Source: Desulfobacula sp. (GTDB taxonomy: Bacteria > Desulfobacterota > Desulfobacteria > Desulfobacterales > Desulfobacteraceae). From it: a DNA stretch of 33,002 bases. The stretch covers positions 1-33,002 of the forward strand of contig JAIFMF010000219.1 in assembly GCA_020048635.1 (NCBI GenBank), written 5' to 3'. Positions 1-8,284 of this stretch are shown here, one piece after another; within the stretch, counting starts at the first letter, position 1, and each line of letters opens with the position of its first letter. The notes beneath the pieces were generated by a model. That model did no database searches, was not told where the DNA came from, and saw only the letters and a list, made by a program, of their open reading frames with translations. Made by a program: the position numbers and the translations under genes.

Positions 1-37
1 CTTTTCCAAAGACGATATATGCAGCCTTTTTAGTCAT
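1..37 (-). CDS. 5' end of an unidentified gene (partial)
   Basis: Only the first twelve codons lie in the window; they read MTKKAAYIVFGK and run off the left edge. An ATG on the minus strand is preceded at ideal spacing by a full AAAGGAGG Shine-Dalgarno sequence (about 46-54). It begins 24 bases after the stop codon of the Crp/Fnr regulator on the same strand, so the two are probably co-transcribed. Too little is visible to name a family. Confidence 0.6.
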   Translation of the reverse strand, partial: MTKKAAYIVFGK

Positions 38-61
38 AATCCCGGAACCTCCTTTTATTGA

Positions 62-736
62 TTAGAGACTTCCTGATTCCGACAGGTCTTGAAGCCCTTC
101 AATATCTTTAATAACAATGGTTTTGGTCTGAACCTCGATAAGATCGGAATCCATCATTTTTTTTAATACCCTTGAAACGGTTTCAGGGGTGGTGCCGATC
201 AGGTTGGACAATTGGGCTTTGGATATGGGAAGCATTACTTTTTTCTGATTCTTCTGCTCCCCGGAAAGGGTGAGAAAATAAGCGGAAAGCCTTGCCGGCA
301 CTTCTTTCAAGCTTAAGTTTTCAATCTGGACGGTAAATTCACGCAGTCTCCTGGAAAGATCGGCCAAAAGGTTCATGCCAAGGCCTGGTGTACTGGTGAT
401 CAAGGTTACAAATTTTTCCCTGGGAAGAAAAATGATGACGGATTTCTCAAGAGCCATGGCGGATGCCGGAAAGTTTTTACCTTCAAAAACCGGGACCTCA
501 CCGAAGGTGTGGCCAGGTCCATAGATGTGAAGAATTTGTTCCTTTCCTTCAAAGGAGAGTTTGAATACTTTGATGGTTCCTTTTTCAACCATATAAATGC
601 CATTTCCTTTGTCCCCTTCGTGAAAGATCATCTCTCCCTTGTCAAAATTGAGGGTTGTGGCAATGGACGCAATTTTTTTCAGATGGTCGTCAGACAGCCC
701 TGAAAAAAGAGGGATTGTTTTCAGCTTTTCGATAAT
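62..736 (-). CDS. Crp/Fnr-family transcriptional regulator (HcpR-like), probable AUU start
   Basis: This is a transcription factor with an N-terminal cyclic-nucleotide-binding fold and a C-terminal Crp-type helix-turn-helix (recognition helix around TTPETVSRVLKK). The E--SR contact residues are those FNR/CRP proteins use to read TTGAT half-sites. The first in-frame ATG (631) would cut off the first strands of the sensor domain. The frame stays open upstream to 736 and encodes the typical family N-terminus (IIEKLKTIPLFSGLSDDHLK), directly after an in-frame TAG. No ATG, GTG or TTG lies in that extension. An ATT at 734-736 lies five bases after GGAGAG, so an AUU start giving 224 aa is the best reading. 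No cysteine is present, so it is not an FeS-type FNR. Its position divergent from hcp suggests an HcpR/DNR-like sensor of nitric oxide or redox (inference). Confidence 0.85.
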   Translation of the reverse strand: MIEKLKTIPLFSGLSDDHLKKIASIATTLNFDKGEMIFHEGDKGNGIYMVEKGTIKVFKLSFEGKEQILHIYGPGHTFGEVPVFEGKNFPASAMALEKSVIIFLPREKFVTLITSTPGLGMNLLADLSRRLREFTVQIENLSLKEVPARLSAYFLTLSGEQKNQKKVMLPISKAQLSNLIGTTPETVSRVLKKMMDSDLIEVQTKTIVIKDIEGLQDLSESGSL

Positions 737-804
737 CTACACTCTCCAAAAGGAATTTTTCAAAAAGAACCCTAATTAAAAAAAAATTAAAAAAACTTTG
801 ATTA

Positions 805-842
805 CTTGATATAGGTCAAGGCGCTTTGTCCTCGTTTATATT
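805..842 (+). promoter_or_regulatory. FNR/HcpR-type operator and hcp promoter
   Basis: CTTGATATAGGTCAAG at 805-820 is a dyad (CTTGA/TCAAG arms) close to the FNR-family TTGAT-N4-ATCAA site. A TATATT -10 box at 837-842 places the start near 849-854, so the dyad centre (812.5) falls about 37-41 bases upstream, where a class II activator sits. It lies between the divergent regulator and hcp and could control both. The assignment to the neighbouring regulator is inference. Confidence 0.6.
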
Positions 843-907
843 AATTTCAGGCCAGGATGTAAAGATCGATTGCTTTATTAACTTAATAAAATATGAGGAG
901 AAGTTCA

Positions 908-2551
908 ATGTTCTGTTTTCAATGTCAGGAAACTGCAAAAAACCAGGGATGCACAATCAAGGGAATGTGTGGAAAAGAAGGAGAAACAGCCGATCTTCAG
1001 GACCTGTTGATCTATAATCTTAGAGGGATTGCCGTCATCGCAAGCAAAGCCCAGGCTGCCGGTGTCAAGGTTCCGGAAAAGGTGGGAAGATTTATTGCTC
1101 AGGGGCTTTTCACCACCATCACCAATGCCAATTTCAATAATGAAAGCGTTATCGGTTGGATCAACAGGGCCCAGACCCTGAAAAAAGAATTGTTTGAATC
1201 TGTAAAAGGTAAAATCGGGTCTGATCTTCATGAAAGTGCGACCTGGTATTCCAATGATGTCTCCGGCTTCAAGACAAAAGCTGCTGCCGTGGGTGTGCTT
1301 GCAACAGCCAACGCAGATGTAAGGTCTCTAAGGGAACTGCTTACCCTGGGGCTTAAAGGGATATCGGCCTATGCCGATCATGCCGCTATACTGGGAGTGA
1401 CAAAACCTGAAATATGGGATTTCCTTTATGATGGACTTGCCTCCACCACCCAGGACCTGTCTGTGGATGAAATGGTGGGTCTTGTCCTGAAGGCCGGCGA
1501 GGTTGCCGTCACTACCATGGCTGCCCTGGACAGTGCCAATACAGGCGCTTACGGCAATCCTGAACTGACCGAAGTCAATATCGGAGTGGGAGCGAATCCT
1601 GGGATATTGATCTCCGGACACGATCTGAAGGACATGGCAGAACTATTACAACAAACCGAAGGGACCGGAGTGGATGTCTATACTCATGGTGAAATGCTGC
1701 CGGCCAATTATTACCCCGCCTTTAAAAAATATTCTCATCTCAAGGGGAATTATGGTAGTTCCTGGTGGCATCAGAATGAAGATTTTGAGTCTTTCAATGG
1801 ACCCATCCTCATGACCACCAACTGCATTATCCCCATAAAAGATAAAAATACCTATTTGAACCGGATTTTTACAACTGGTGTGGTTTCCTATCCCGGTGCC
1901 GTACAGATTCCAGACCCAGTATCCGGTGCGGCCAAAGATTTTTCAAAGATCATTACCCTTGCTAAAAACTGCAAGGCACCTCTAGAGCTGGAAACCGGAA
2001 AAATTGTCGGTGGATTTGCCCATCATCAGGTACTGGCGCTCGCGGATAAAGTTGTTGCTGCGGTTAAATCCGGTGCCATTAAACGATTTGTCGTTATGGC
2101 AGGATGTGACGGTCGTCAGAAAGGAAGAAACTATTTTACCGAAGTGGCTGAGAAGCTCCCCAAAGATGCCATTATCCTTACTGCTGGATGTGCCAAATAC
2201 AGATATAATAAACTGAACCTCGGCGATATCGGTGGAATCCCAAGAGTTCTGGATGCCGGACAGTGCAATGACTGTTATTCTCTGGCCGTGATTGCCCTTA
2301 AATTGAAAGAAGTGTTCGGCCTCAGTGATATTAATGAACTGCCGATCTCCTTTGATATCGGCTGGTACGAGCAGAAAGCGGTTGCCGTTCTTCTGGCCCT
2401 GCTGCACCTGGGTGTTAAAGGTATTCGTCTTGGGCCCACGTTGCCGGCTTTTGTTTCCCCGGCCGTATTGGATGTGCTGGTGAAAAATTTTGATATCAAA
2501 CTCATAACAAACCCGGATGCAGATGTTGCTGCCATGATGCAGGGTCAATAG
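908..2551 (+). CDS. hcp: hydroxylamine reductase / hybrid cluster protein, class I
   Basis: Hcp is a cytoplasmic Fe-S protein reported to reduce hydroxylamine and nitric oxide and to act in S-nitrosylation. The N-terminus carries the class I (Desulfovibrio-type) motif C-x2-C-x8-C-x5-C at Cys3, 6, 15 and 21, which holds the cubane cluster. Hybrid-cluster ligand motifs follow: [47 protein letters not shown] and GWYEQKAVA. The length of 547 aa is normal for the class. ATG 908 is chosen because GAGGAGA lies just upstream; the ATG at 893 would overlap this ribosome-binding site. It is the first gene of a plus-strand cluster with an HD protein, a ferredoxin and a siroheme-type protein, behind an FNR-like operator. 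Confidence 0.97.
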   Translation: MFCFQCQETAKNQGCTIKGMCGKEGETADLQDLLIYNLRGIAVIASKAQAAGVKVPEKVGRFIAQGLFTTITNANFNNESVIGWINRAQTLKKELFESVKGKIGSDLHESATWYSNDVSGFKTKAAAVGVLATANADVRSLRELLTLGLKGISAYADHAAILGVTKPEIWDFLYDGLASTTQDLSVDEMVGLVLKAGEVAVTTMAALDSANTGAYGNPELTEVNIGVGANPGILISGHDLKDMAELLQQTEGTGVDVYTHGEMLPANYYPAFKKYSHLKGNYGSSWWHQNEDFESFNGPILMTTNCIIPIKDKNTYLNRIFTTGVVSYPGAVQIPDPVSGAAKDFSKIITLAKNCKAPLELETGKIVGGFAHHQVLALADKVVAAVKSGAIKRFVVMAGCDGRQKGRNYFTEVAEKLPKDAIILTAGCAKYRYNKLNLGDIGGIPRVLDAGQCNDCYSLAVIALKLKEVFGLSDINELPISFDIGWYEQKAVAVLLALLHLGVKGIRLGPTLPAFVSPAVLDVLVKNFDIKLITNPDADVAAMMQGQ

Positions 2552-2567
2552 TATATAGACTTAAAAA

Positions 2568-2595
2568 CCGGTGCAGGTATCCAATCCTGCACCGG
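2568..2595 (+). other. stable hairpin between hcp and the HD-domain gene
   Basis: CCGGTGCAGG (2568-2577) and CCTGCACCGG (2586-2595) form a perfect 10-bp GC-rich stem with an 8-base loop, 16 bases after the hcp stop. No T-run follows, so it is not a standard intrinsic terminator. It could attenuate transcription, or mark an RNA-processing/stability site that sets hcp expression apart from the genes behind it. Confidence 0.6.
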
Positions 2596-2631
2596 CCATA
2601 CAAAATAAGCTTTGAATAAAGGAGGTTGAAC

Positions 2632-3366
2632 ATGAAATGCCCTGGACAGGATACCCAATACTGGAATAAGGAAGCGATTTTCGAAACCGAATGTCCGGAA
2701 TGTGGTCACCCTATGGAATTTTTCAAGGATGACGCCACGCGAAGATGTTCAAGCTGCCATAAAAAGATTGTCAACCCCAATATGGATTTTGGCTGTGCCT
2801 CCTATTGCAAATTTGCAGAACAATGCCTTGGCACTTTGCCTGAAGAATTTATTGCAAAACGGGATGATCTTTTTAAAGACCGCTTGGCCGTTGAAATGAA
2901 ACGATATCTTGGCACAGACTTCAAGCGAATCGGACATGCGGCAAAAGTGGCCAATTTTGCCGAGAAAATCGGTAAAAAGGAAAAGGCAAATCTTCCCGTC
3001 GTCCTTTGTGCAGCCTATCTGTATGATATTGGTGTTAAAAACGCATTGGAAAAATACGGGTCTGATAAGCCTGAGTTTATCGAAAAAGAAAGTCCTGAAG
3101 TGGCTGAAATCCTTATGAAAAAAATGGGTGCAAAAAAAGAACTGATCGATGAAATCATTGGAATCGTCGGGAATCACAACCGTCCGGCTGAAAATGATGA
3201 TCTCAACCACAAAGTTCTTTTTGATGCGAATCAGCTGACCTATATGTCTGCCTGTGAGAAGAAAACAGGTATTGAAGACAATGAATTTTCCATAAAACTG
3301 GACAGAATTTTTATGACTGCCGCGGGAAAAGAACTGGCAAGACAGGTGTTGATTGAAACAAAATAG
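2632..3366 (+). CDS. zinc-ribbon / HD-domain protein linked to hcp
   Basis: A 244-aa soluble protein. The N-terminal ~65 residues are Cys-rich: CPEC at 21-24, CSSC at 39-42, then Cys55, 59 and 65, a probable zinc or Fe-S module. The rest resembles an HD phosphohydrolase domain: His102 in KRIGHAAKVA, then LYDIG at 130-134, NHNRP with His182, and Asp198. The defining His-Asp pair reads Tyr131-Asp132, so one metal ligand is missing and hydrolase activity is doubtful. ATG 2632 follows AAAGGAGG at good spacing; the TTG at 2626 lies too close to that site. It stands between hcp and a ferredoxin gene on the same strand. The function is unknown; a sensory or regulatory role is possible. Confidence 0.8.
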   Translation: MKCPGQDTQYWNKEAIFETECPECGHPMEFFKDDATRRCSSCHKKIVNPNMDFGCASYCKFAEQCLGTLPEEFIAKRDDLFKDRLAVEMKRYLGTDFKRIGHAAKVANFAEKIGKKEKANLPVVLCAAYLYDIGVKNALEKYGSDKPEFIEKESPEVAEILMKKMGAKKELIDEIIGIVGNHNRPAENDDLNHKVLFDANQLTYMSACEKKTGIEDNEFSIKLDRIFMTAAGKELARQVLIETK

Positions 3367-3426
3367 AAATTTTTGCCGGATAATATAACCCATATTATTC
3401 GAGCTGATATATAAAAGGGGAGCACC

Positions 3427-4173
3427 ATGAAAATAATGAGAAAAATAATTCAAATCGATGAAGAGAAATGCACCGGATGCGGTAATTGCGTCATTGCCTG
3501 TGCCGAAGGGGCCATAAAAATTATCGACGGTAAGGCCAAAGTGATTGCAGATAAATATTGTGATGGCCTTGGCGCCTGTATAGGAGATTGCCCTGAAGAT
3601 GCGTTGAAAATAATTGAAAGGGAAGCGGATGATTTTGATGAAAAAGCGGTTGAAGAATTGCTGAAACACCAGAAGGCTGCCAAAGAAGAAATTAAACCGG
3701 CGGGTTGCGGATGCCCTTCAGCAGCAGTGGAAACTTTTCACATGGCAAGTGCGGCAGATGCCTGTGGATGCGCCAATAAACCATCTATTCAGACCACAGG
3801 TGGCAGATCCGCTCTTGGCCACTGGCCGGTTCAGATTAAACTCGTTCCGCCGGGCGCCCCGTTCCTGAAAAACGCAGACCTTTTGATTGCAGCAGATTGC
3901 GTGCCGGTTGCTTATCCCACCTTTCATAATGATTTTTTGAAGGGAAAAGCCGTTATGATCGGTTGCCCCAAATTTGACAATGCTGAAGAATATGTTGAAA
4001 AACTTTCCAAGGTATTTCAGGTATCCGGAATTAAGAGCATCACCTCTGTTGTTATGGAAGTTCCCTGTTGTTCAGCACTTCCGATCATTGTGAAAAAAGC
4101 CCTTGCCAAAGCCGGGGTTGAGATTCCGTTTAAGGAAGTGGTGGTCAGTGCAAGAGGAGAAATCCTTGCATGA
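3427..4173 (+). CDS. ferredoxin-type 4Fe-4S protein of the hcp cluster
   Basis: A 248-aa predicted cytoplasmic electron-transfer protein. A ferredoxin domain covers residues 1-62: C-x2-C-x2-C-x3-C at Cys15, 18, 21 and 25 binds one [4Fe-4S] cluster. The second motif (Cys45, 51, 55; CDGLGACIGDCP) has only three cysteines in line. A Cys-rich linker follows (CGCPSA, ACGCA), then a conserved C-terminal domain (LGHWPVQIKLVPPGAP, AADCVPVAY, MIGCPKFDN, EVPCCSALP) whose cysteines may bind another cofactor. AAAGGGGAG precedes the ATG. The stop codon overlaps the next gene's start in an ATGA, so the two are translationally coupled. It probably passes electrons to Hcp or to the downstream reductase (inference). 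Confidence 0.88.
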   Translation: MKIMRKIIQIDEEKCTGCGNCVIACAEGAIKIIDGKAKVIADKYCDGLGACIGDCPEDALKIIEREADDFDEKAVEELLKHQKAAKEEIKPAGCGCPSAAVETFHMASAADACGCANKPSIQTTGGRSALGHWPVQIKLVPPGAPFLKNADLLIAADCVPVAYPTFHNDFLKGKAVMIGCPKFDNAEEYVEKLSKVFQVSGIKSITSVVMEVPCCSALPIIVKKALAKAGVEIPFKEVVVSARGEILA

Positions 4174-4802
4174 AATGGTCTGGGGAAAAAGAGATCAAAG
4201 GATATGAAATAAGCATCTGCTTTGGCAGTTCTGGGTGCCCGAATTCAGCAAATTCGGTAACCCGGCTGTCACAAAATATTGAAAAAATTTTTGAAACAGA
4301 AAACCTCCTGGAATTTTTAAAAAAGCGCGGCAAAGGGGATTTGAAATTTCACCATGAATTTAAGGTATCGCTTTCCGACTGCCCCAATGCCTGTTCAAGA
4401 CCGCAGATTGCCGATATCGGCATCATAGGGGCCGTCATCCCTGGGGTTTCCGACGAAGATTGCACCCTTTGTGAGTGCTGCGTTAATGCCTGTGATGAAA
4501 ATGCGATTGAACTGGATGAAAAAAATAAAATACCTATCATTGATGCCCATCATTGTCTCATGTGTTCAAAATGCGTCACGGCCTGTCCCACCGGCACATT
4601 GACCGAAAAGCAAAAAGGGTTCAGAGTCATACTGGGTGGGCGGCTGGGGCGCCACCCAAGACTGGCCATGGAGATTGGTGGAATCCATTCCCATGATCAA
4701 GTATTGGAAATTGTAAAAAGCTGCCTCGCATTTTATAAAAACAATTCCCAAAACAGGGAGAGATTTTCTTCTCTCCTGTCTTCCGTAGATCAGATCAATT
4801 AA
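4170..4802 (+). CDS. small siroheme/4Fe-4S sulfite-nitrite reductase-like protein with ferredoxin domain
   Basis: A 210-aa protein with the coupled siroheme-[4Fe-4S] signature of sulfite and nitrite reductases: C-x5-C at Cys17/23 (CFGSSGC) and C-x3-C at Cys71/75 (SDCPNACSRPQIADIGI). An 8-Cys ferredoxin insert follows, with clusters at Cys98, 101, 104, 108 and Cys129, 132, 135, 139. The C-terminus (GGRLGRHPRLA) also fits the family. It is far shorter than AsrC or DsrA and has a single half-module, so it is a minimal member. The ATGA overlap with the ferredoxin gene implies a joint complex. Nitrite, NO-related nitrogen species or sulfite are plausible substrates; the sequence does not decide between them. 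Confidence 0.85.
   Translation: MKWSGEKEIKGYEISICFGSSGCPNSANSVTRLSQNIEKIFETENLLEFLKKRGKGDLKFHHEFKVSLSDCPNACSRPQIADIGIIGAVIPGVSDEDCTLCECCVNACDENAIELDEKNKIPIIDAHHCLMCSKCVTACPTGTLTEKQKGFRVILGGRLGRHPRLAMEIGGIHSHDQVLEIVKSCLAFYKNNSQNRERFSSLLSSVDQIN
4754..4778 (+). other. imperfect hairpin at the 3' end of the hcp cluster
   Basis: CAGGGAGAGA (4754-4763) and TCTCTCCTG (4770-4778) pair with one bulged G around a 6-base loop, inside the last codons of the siroheme-protein gene. There is no clear T-run on either side. It could help end transcription in the short gap before the convergent response-regulator gene; this is weak. Confidence 0.3.
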
Positions 4803-4830
4803 TCCGAAAAAAAATTTTATGGTAACCGAC

Positions 4831-6225
4831 TCACCTGAACTTGTCCGGGTCAATCTCATATCGTTTCATGATCTGCTGAAGGGCCTGGCGGTCCATCTCG
4901 CACATCCCGGCGGCCCGGGTGATATTTCCGCCGGCCATGGACAGCCGGGCGCCGATATAGGTGTGGTTGAATTCCTTCAGGATCTTTTCCTTGGCGGTTT
5001 TATAGGACAGAGCGGTCAGGTCGGCGCTGTTTAGGCCGGTGGTTCCTTTTTTCCCCTGATCCGCATCCTTTATGGGGATATCGGATAGCCGTAAGGTATC
5101 GTCCTTTGAATACAGGATTCCCTGGACCAGGATGTTTTCCAGCTCCCGGACATTCCCCGGCCAGGACTGTTTCATCAAAATATCCATAACCTCTTCGGAA
5201 ATGGTTTTGGGCTCTTTTTTCATTTTTTTGCAGTGTTTGGCCACCAGATGTTCTGCAATGACGGGGATATCCATTATTCTGTCCCGCAGCGGCGGCAGCT
5301 CAATGGGAAGCACATTGAGCCGATAGAAAAAATCCTGCCGGAATTCATTGTCTGCCATTTTCTGTTTCAGATTCCGGTTGGTGGAGGCGATGATTCTAAC
5401 ATCCACCTTTTTGATTTTTGTATCGCCCAGGGGTTTGATTTCCTTTTCCTGGAGCACCCGCAGAAGTTTGGTCTGGATGGAAGGGCCGATATCCCCGATT
5501 TCATCCAGAAAGATTGTTCCCCGGTCCGCTTCCTGGAAAAGCCCGTCCCGATCCTGAGTGGCATTGGTAAACGCCCCTTTTCTATATCCGAACAATTCAC
5601 TTTCCAGGATGAACTCCGGGATGGTGGGGCAGTTGACCGATATAAAGGACTCATCCTTTCTCGGGCTCAGGGCATGGATGGATCGCGCGGTCAGATCTTT
5701 TCCTGTGCCTGATTCCCCGGTAATCAAGACGGTCACGTCAGAGGGAGCCACCATACGGATCTGATCAAACACCTTCTGCATGGGCTCGCTTTTACCGATG
5801 AGTTCATAAGGGCGATCTTCCCGGTCTTTGAGCAATCGTTTGTTTTCTTTTAAGAGAAGGCTTCTTTCCAGGGCTTTCTGGATCTTGAAAATAATCTCAT
5901 CCCGTTCAAAGGGTTTGGCAATAAAATCATAGGCCCCACTCTTGATGGCCTTGACCGCAGACTCGATATTTCCGAAAGCCGTGAGCATGACCACGGTCAG
6001 ATTCGGGTAATCGGCCTTGATCCGGTTCAGCAGCTCAAACCCATCCATGCCCGGCATTTTGACATCGCAGATGATCAGATCAAAGGATGTCTGCCGAAGG
6101 ATATCCACAGCCATTTCACCGGAAAAGGCCATGGTAACCCGGCAGCCCAGTTCAGGCTCCAGGGTCCGTTGTAAAAGCCGGGTCATATCCGTCTCATCAT
6201 CCACCACCAGTATCTCTGTTGCCAT
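4831..6225 (-). CDS. sigma-54-dependent response regulator (NtrC family)
   Basis: A 464-aa response regulator. The receiver domain (1-120) has the acidic pair in VVDDE, phospho-acceptor Asp54 (IICDVKMPG) and KPF. The AAA+ domain has Walker A GESGTGKD (170-177), Walker B IFLDEIGD and arginine-finger region RQDFFYRLNVLPIELPPLRDR. A Fis-type helix-turn-helix ends it (NITRAAGMCEMDRQALQQIM). The sigma-54 contact loop reads GAFTNA (217-222) rather than GAFTGA. ATG 6225 is chosen because the receiver begins there (MATEILVVDD) and AGGAGA precedes it; the longer open frame covers the end of the kinase gene. It lies 16 bases behind that kinase. A -24/-12 promoter heads the same gene run, so positive autoregulation is likely. 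Confidence 0.95.
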   Translation of the reverse strand: MATEILVVDDETDMTRLLQRTLEPELGCRVTMAFSGEMAVDILRQTSFDLIICDVKMPGMDGFELLNRIKADYPNLTVVMLTAFGNIESAVKAIKSGAYDFIAKPFERDEIIFKIQKALERSLLLKENKRLLKDREDRPYELIGKSEPMQKVFDQIRMVAPSDVTVLITGESGTGKDLTARSIHALSPRKDESFISVNCPTIPEFILESELFGYRKGAFTNATQDRDGLFQEADRGTIFLDEIGDIGPSIQTKLLRVLQEKEIKPLGDTKIKKVDVRIIASTNRNLKQKMADNEFRQDFFYRLNVLPIELPPLRDRIMDIPVIAEHLVAKHCKKMKKEPKTISEEVMDILMKQSWPGNVRELENILVQGILYSKDDTLRLSDIPIKDADQGKKGTTGLNSADLTALSYKTAKEKILKEFNHTYIGARLSMAGGNITRAAGMCEMDRQALQQIMKRYEIDPDKFR

Positions 6226-6241
6226 TGGTTGTTTCTCCTGT

Positions 6242-7744
6242 TTATACACATTCATCCGGCGGGGCGGCCGGAAGGCTGATGCTAAAGGCGGCGCCTTTTT
6301 CTTTCCGGTTTCTTGCCGTGATCTCCCCGCCATGACGGCGGATAATGCCGTATCCCACGGACAAGCCAAGCCCGGTGCCCTGCCCCACGGGTTTGGTGGT
6401 AAAAAAAGGATCAAATATCCGTGAAATGTATTTTTTTCGGATTCCGGTGCCGTCATCTTTCACCGTGATGAAGATCCGGCCGGTATCTGATTTCTCAGTG
6501 GTAATCTCGATATGCCCTTTTTTTTCCACCGCGTGAGAGGCGTTGATCATGAGGTTGATGATAACCTGGGCCAGCTCCTGTTCATTGCCTTTTACGATCA
6601 GGGGGCCCGCCTCAAAAAAAACCGGCTTTATGTCCACATTCCTGAAATCCGTGTGGTTGGACAAGAATTTGATCACATCATTGATCACCTTTGTCACATC
6701 CACCCGGCTCCTTTCAGCAGACCCTTTCCTGGAAAAGGAAAGAAGATCGGAAACCACATCCCTGCAATTTTTCACATGTTTTTCAATGGTTTTGAGATCT
6801 TCTTCAAGACCCGTCTTTTCTTTAAGCAGAAGCTGGGTATATCCCAGGATGATGCCGAGGGGATTATTGATTTCATGGGCCACCCCGGCCGAGAGCTCAC
6901 CTAATGCCGCCAGCTTGTCGGCTTGTGCAATCTGCTGTTCCATCTGTTTTTTATCGTTGATGTCCTTGATAATGAAATGAAAGCTTTTTCCGCAGCCAAA
7001 AGCCCCGTAATCCACACCGCCGGTAATCAATACCCGGACAAGGGACTGGTCCGGCCGTAGAAAATCAATTTCCTCATTGACAATATATTCATGGGTTTCC
7101 AGAAGATTGTGGACCCTGTCCCATTCAGACGGGTGAGCCATAAAATCCTTTAAGCCCATTTTTTTATCCAGCATATTCTTTTTTTCATATCCGGTCAGGA
7201 TTACCCCAGCCTGGTTGATTTCGGAAACATTAAATCCTTCATCCGTCACCAGGATGGTATCCAGAGAAAGCTCGAAAATACGGCGGGCTTTATATTCACT
7301 GCTTGTTAACCGTTCAGTTCTTTCGATCACCTTGTGTTCAAGGGTCTGGTTCAGGTGCTGAAGCTGGATATGCGTCTCTTCAAGACGTTTTCTGCCGGAA
7401 ACAATTTTTTCATTGATTTTCCAGATCTGGTTGAAAAAAAGGGTGATCAGGCCCACCAGCATGAAGGATACGGTATTGACCCCGCCTGAATAGGGGCTGA
7501 TGGCCTGCCAGGTGTCCGGATTGCCGGTAAGGACTAAAAATTGTTTCAGGATATGGCCAAAGGATCTCGATACCGCAAAAATCGCAAATCCCGTGCTGAT
7601 CCACATGAGATACAGGAAAACGGCATTGTCGGTATCCAGTTCCCTTAATATTCTGGCTTTGTAAAGGCAAAGAAGTGAAAGGACCATCATGCAGACAGAC
7701 CCGAGCACATCCACGGTCAGTATGGGAAGAAATGAACCGGTCAA
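6242..7744 (-). CDS. membrane PAS histidine kinase, partner of the downstream regulator
   Basis: A 500-aa sensor kinase. Three hydrophobic segments occupy about residues 7-27, 42-62 and 90-112. A coiled-coil linker (RLEETHIQLQHLNQTLEHKV) and a PAS domain (~145-265) follow. The HisKA box has the phospho-accepting His in GVAHEINNPLG, and the HATPase domain shows N (INLMINASHAV), G1 (VKDDGTGI), F (IFDPFFTTKP) and G2 (GQGTGLGLSVG) boxes. The ATG overlaps the stop of the upstream membrane-protein gene by four bases, and the response regulator starts 16 bases after it. The signal is unknown; its place behind redox genes suggests it senses substrate or redox state of that system. Confidence 0.95.
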   Translation of the reverse strand: MTGSFLPILTVDVLGSVCMMVLSLLCLYKARILRELDTDNAVFLYLMWISTGFAIFAVSRSFGHILKQFLVLTGNPDTWQAISPYSGGVNTVSFMLVGLITLFFNQIWKINEKIVSGRKRLEETHIQLQHLNQTLEHKVIERTERLTSSEYKARRIFELSLDTILVTDEGFNVSEINQAGVILTGYEKKNMLDKKMGLKDFMAHPSEWDRVHNLLETHEYIVNEEIDFLRPDQSLVRVLITGGVDYGAFGCGKSFHFIIKDINDKKQMEQQIAQADKLAALGELSAGVAHEINNPLGIILGYTQLLLKEKTGLEEDLKTIEKHVKNCRDVVSDLLSFSRKGSAERSRVDVTKVINDVIKFLSNHTDFRNVDIKPVFFEAGPLIVKGNEQELAQVIINLMINASHAVEKKGHIEITTEKSDTGRIFITVKDDGTGIRKKYISRIFDPFFTTKPVGQGTGLGLSVGYGIIRRHGGEITARNRKEKGAAFSISLPAAPPDECV

Positions 7745-8238
7745 AAGCTTTCCTTTTTTACAGGGTTATTCCGCTGTTCCCGGACCAGGCGTGAAAGGCC
7801 CATATAAAAGAGAATCATGGCCGGTACGGCCAGGAGATGATCCAGTTTTAAGGCATAATAGATCCGGTAGAGAACCGGAGAATTGTTATACACTTCCATT
7901 TGCATGGTAGTGATGGAGATATTCTTGATTTCAACGGCATGAATCTGGTTATCAAGAAAATGCCCCAGCACGGCATCCAGGTTCCAGAGGATGAAAAAAA
8001 AGGCGGAATATTGGATCAATCGCCAGCCTTTATGCTTGTCCAGTCCTTTGCCGGAAAGGGTGAAGATCAGTGCCACCATGGAAACCAGGAAGAACAGATG
8101 GCCCATCTGATGGGTGATGATCCCTTCCGATGTCAGATGAAGCTGGATGGCTGAGGCATCGTCCGGTAATAATAGGATGAAACCGCTTGCAGCCGCTATG
8201 GGAAGAAATTTTAATATGTTAATAAACACAGAACCCAA
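7741..8238 (-). CDS. small integral membrane protein, putative sensor accessory
   Basis: A 165-aa protein with an N-terminal hydrophobic segment resembling a signal sequence (FLPIAAASGFILLLPDDASA), then hydrophobic helices near residues 45-65, 72-95 and 130-152, with a periplasmic or loop stretch rich in polar residues between. I recognise no family. Its stop overlaps the kinase start (ATGA), so it is probably made together with the kinase and may be its membrane partner. The start is uncertain: TTG at 8236-8238 lies behind AGGGGTG, and an in-frame GTG four codons later is an alternative. It is the first gene behind the internal sigma-70 promoter. Confidence 0.75.
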   Translation of the reverse strand: MGSVFINILKFLPIAAASGFILLLPDDASAIQLHLTSEGIITHQMGHLFFLVSMVALIFTLSGKGLDKHKGWRLIQYSAFFFILWNLDAVLGHFLDNQIHAVEIKNISITTMQMEVYNNSPVLYRIYYALKLDHLLAVPAMILFYMGLSRLVREQRNNPVKKESF

Positions 8239-8284
8239 TTTTATTCACCCCTGTTTTGAGAAGAACGCCCGTGACGGATGAGGC

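Noticed and set aside
893..907. Upstream ATG as the hcp start
   Set aside because: It overlaps the GAGGAGA ribosome-binding site; the conserved [10 protein letters not shown] begins at 908.
2749..3669. 306-codon minus-strand open frame antisense to the HD and ferredoxin genes
   Set aside because: Composition rich in Phe/Ile/His/Cys typical of a shadow frame; the plus-strand genes have clear domains and ribosome-binding sites.
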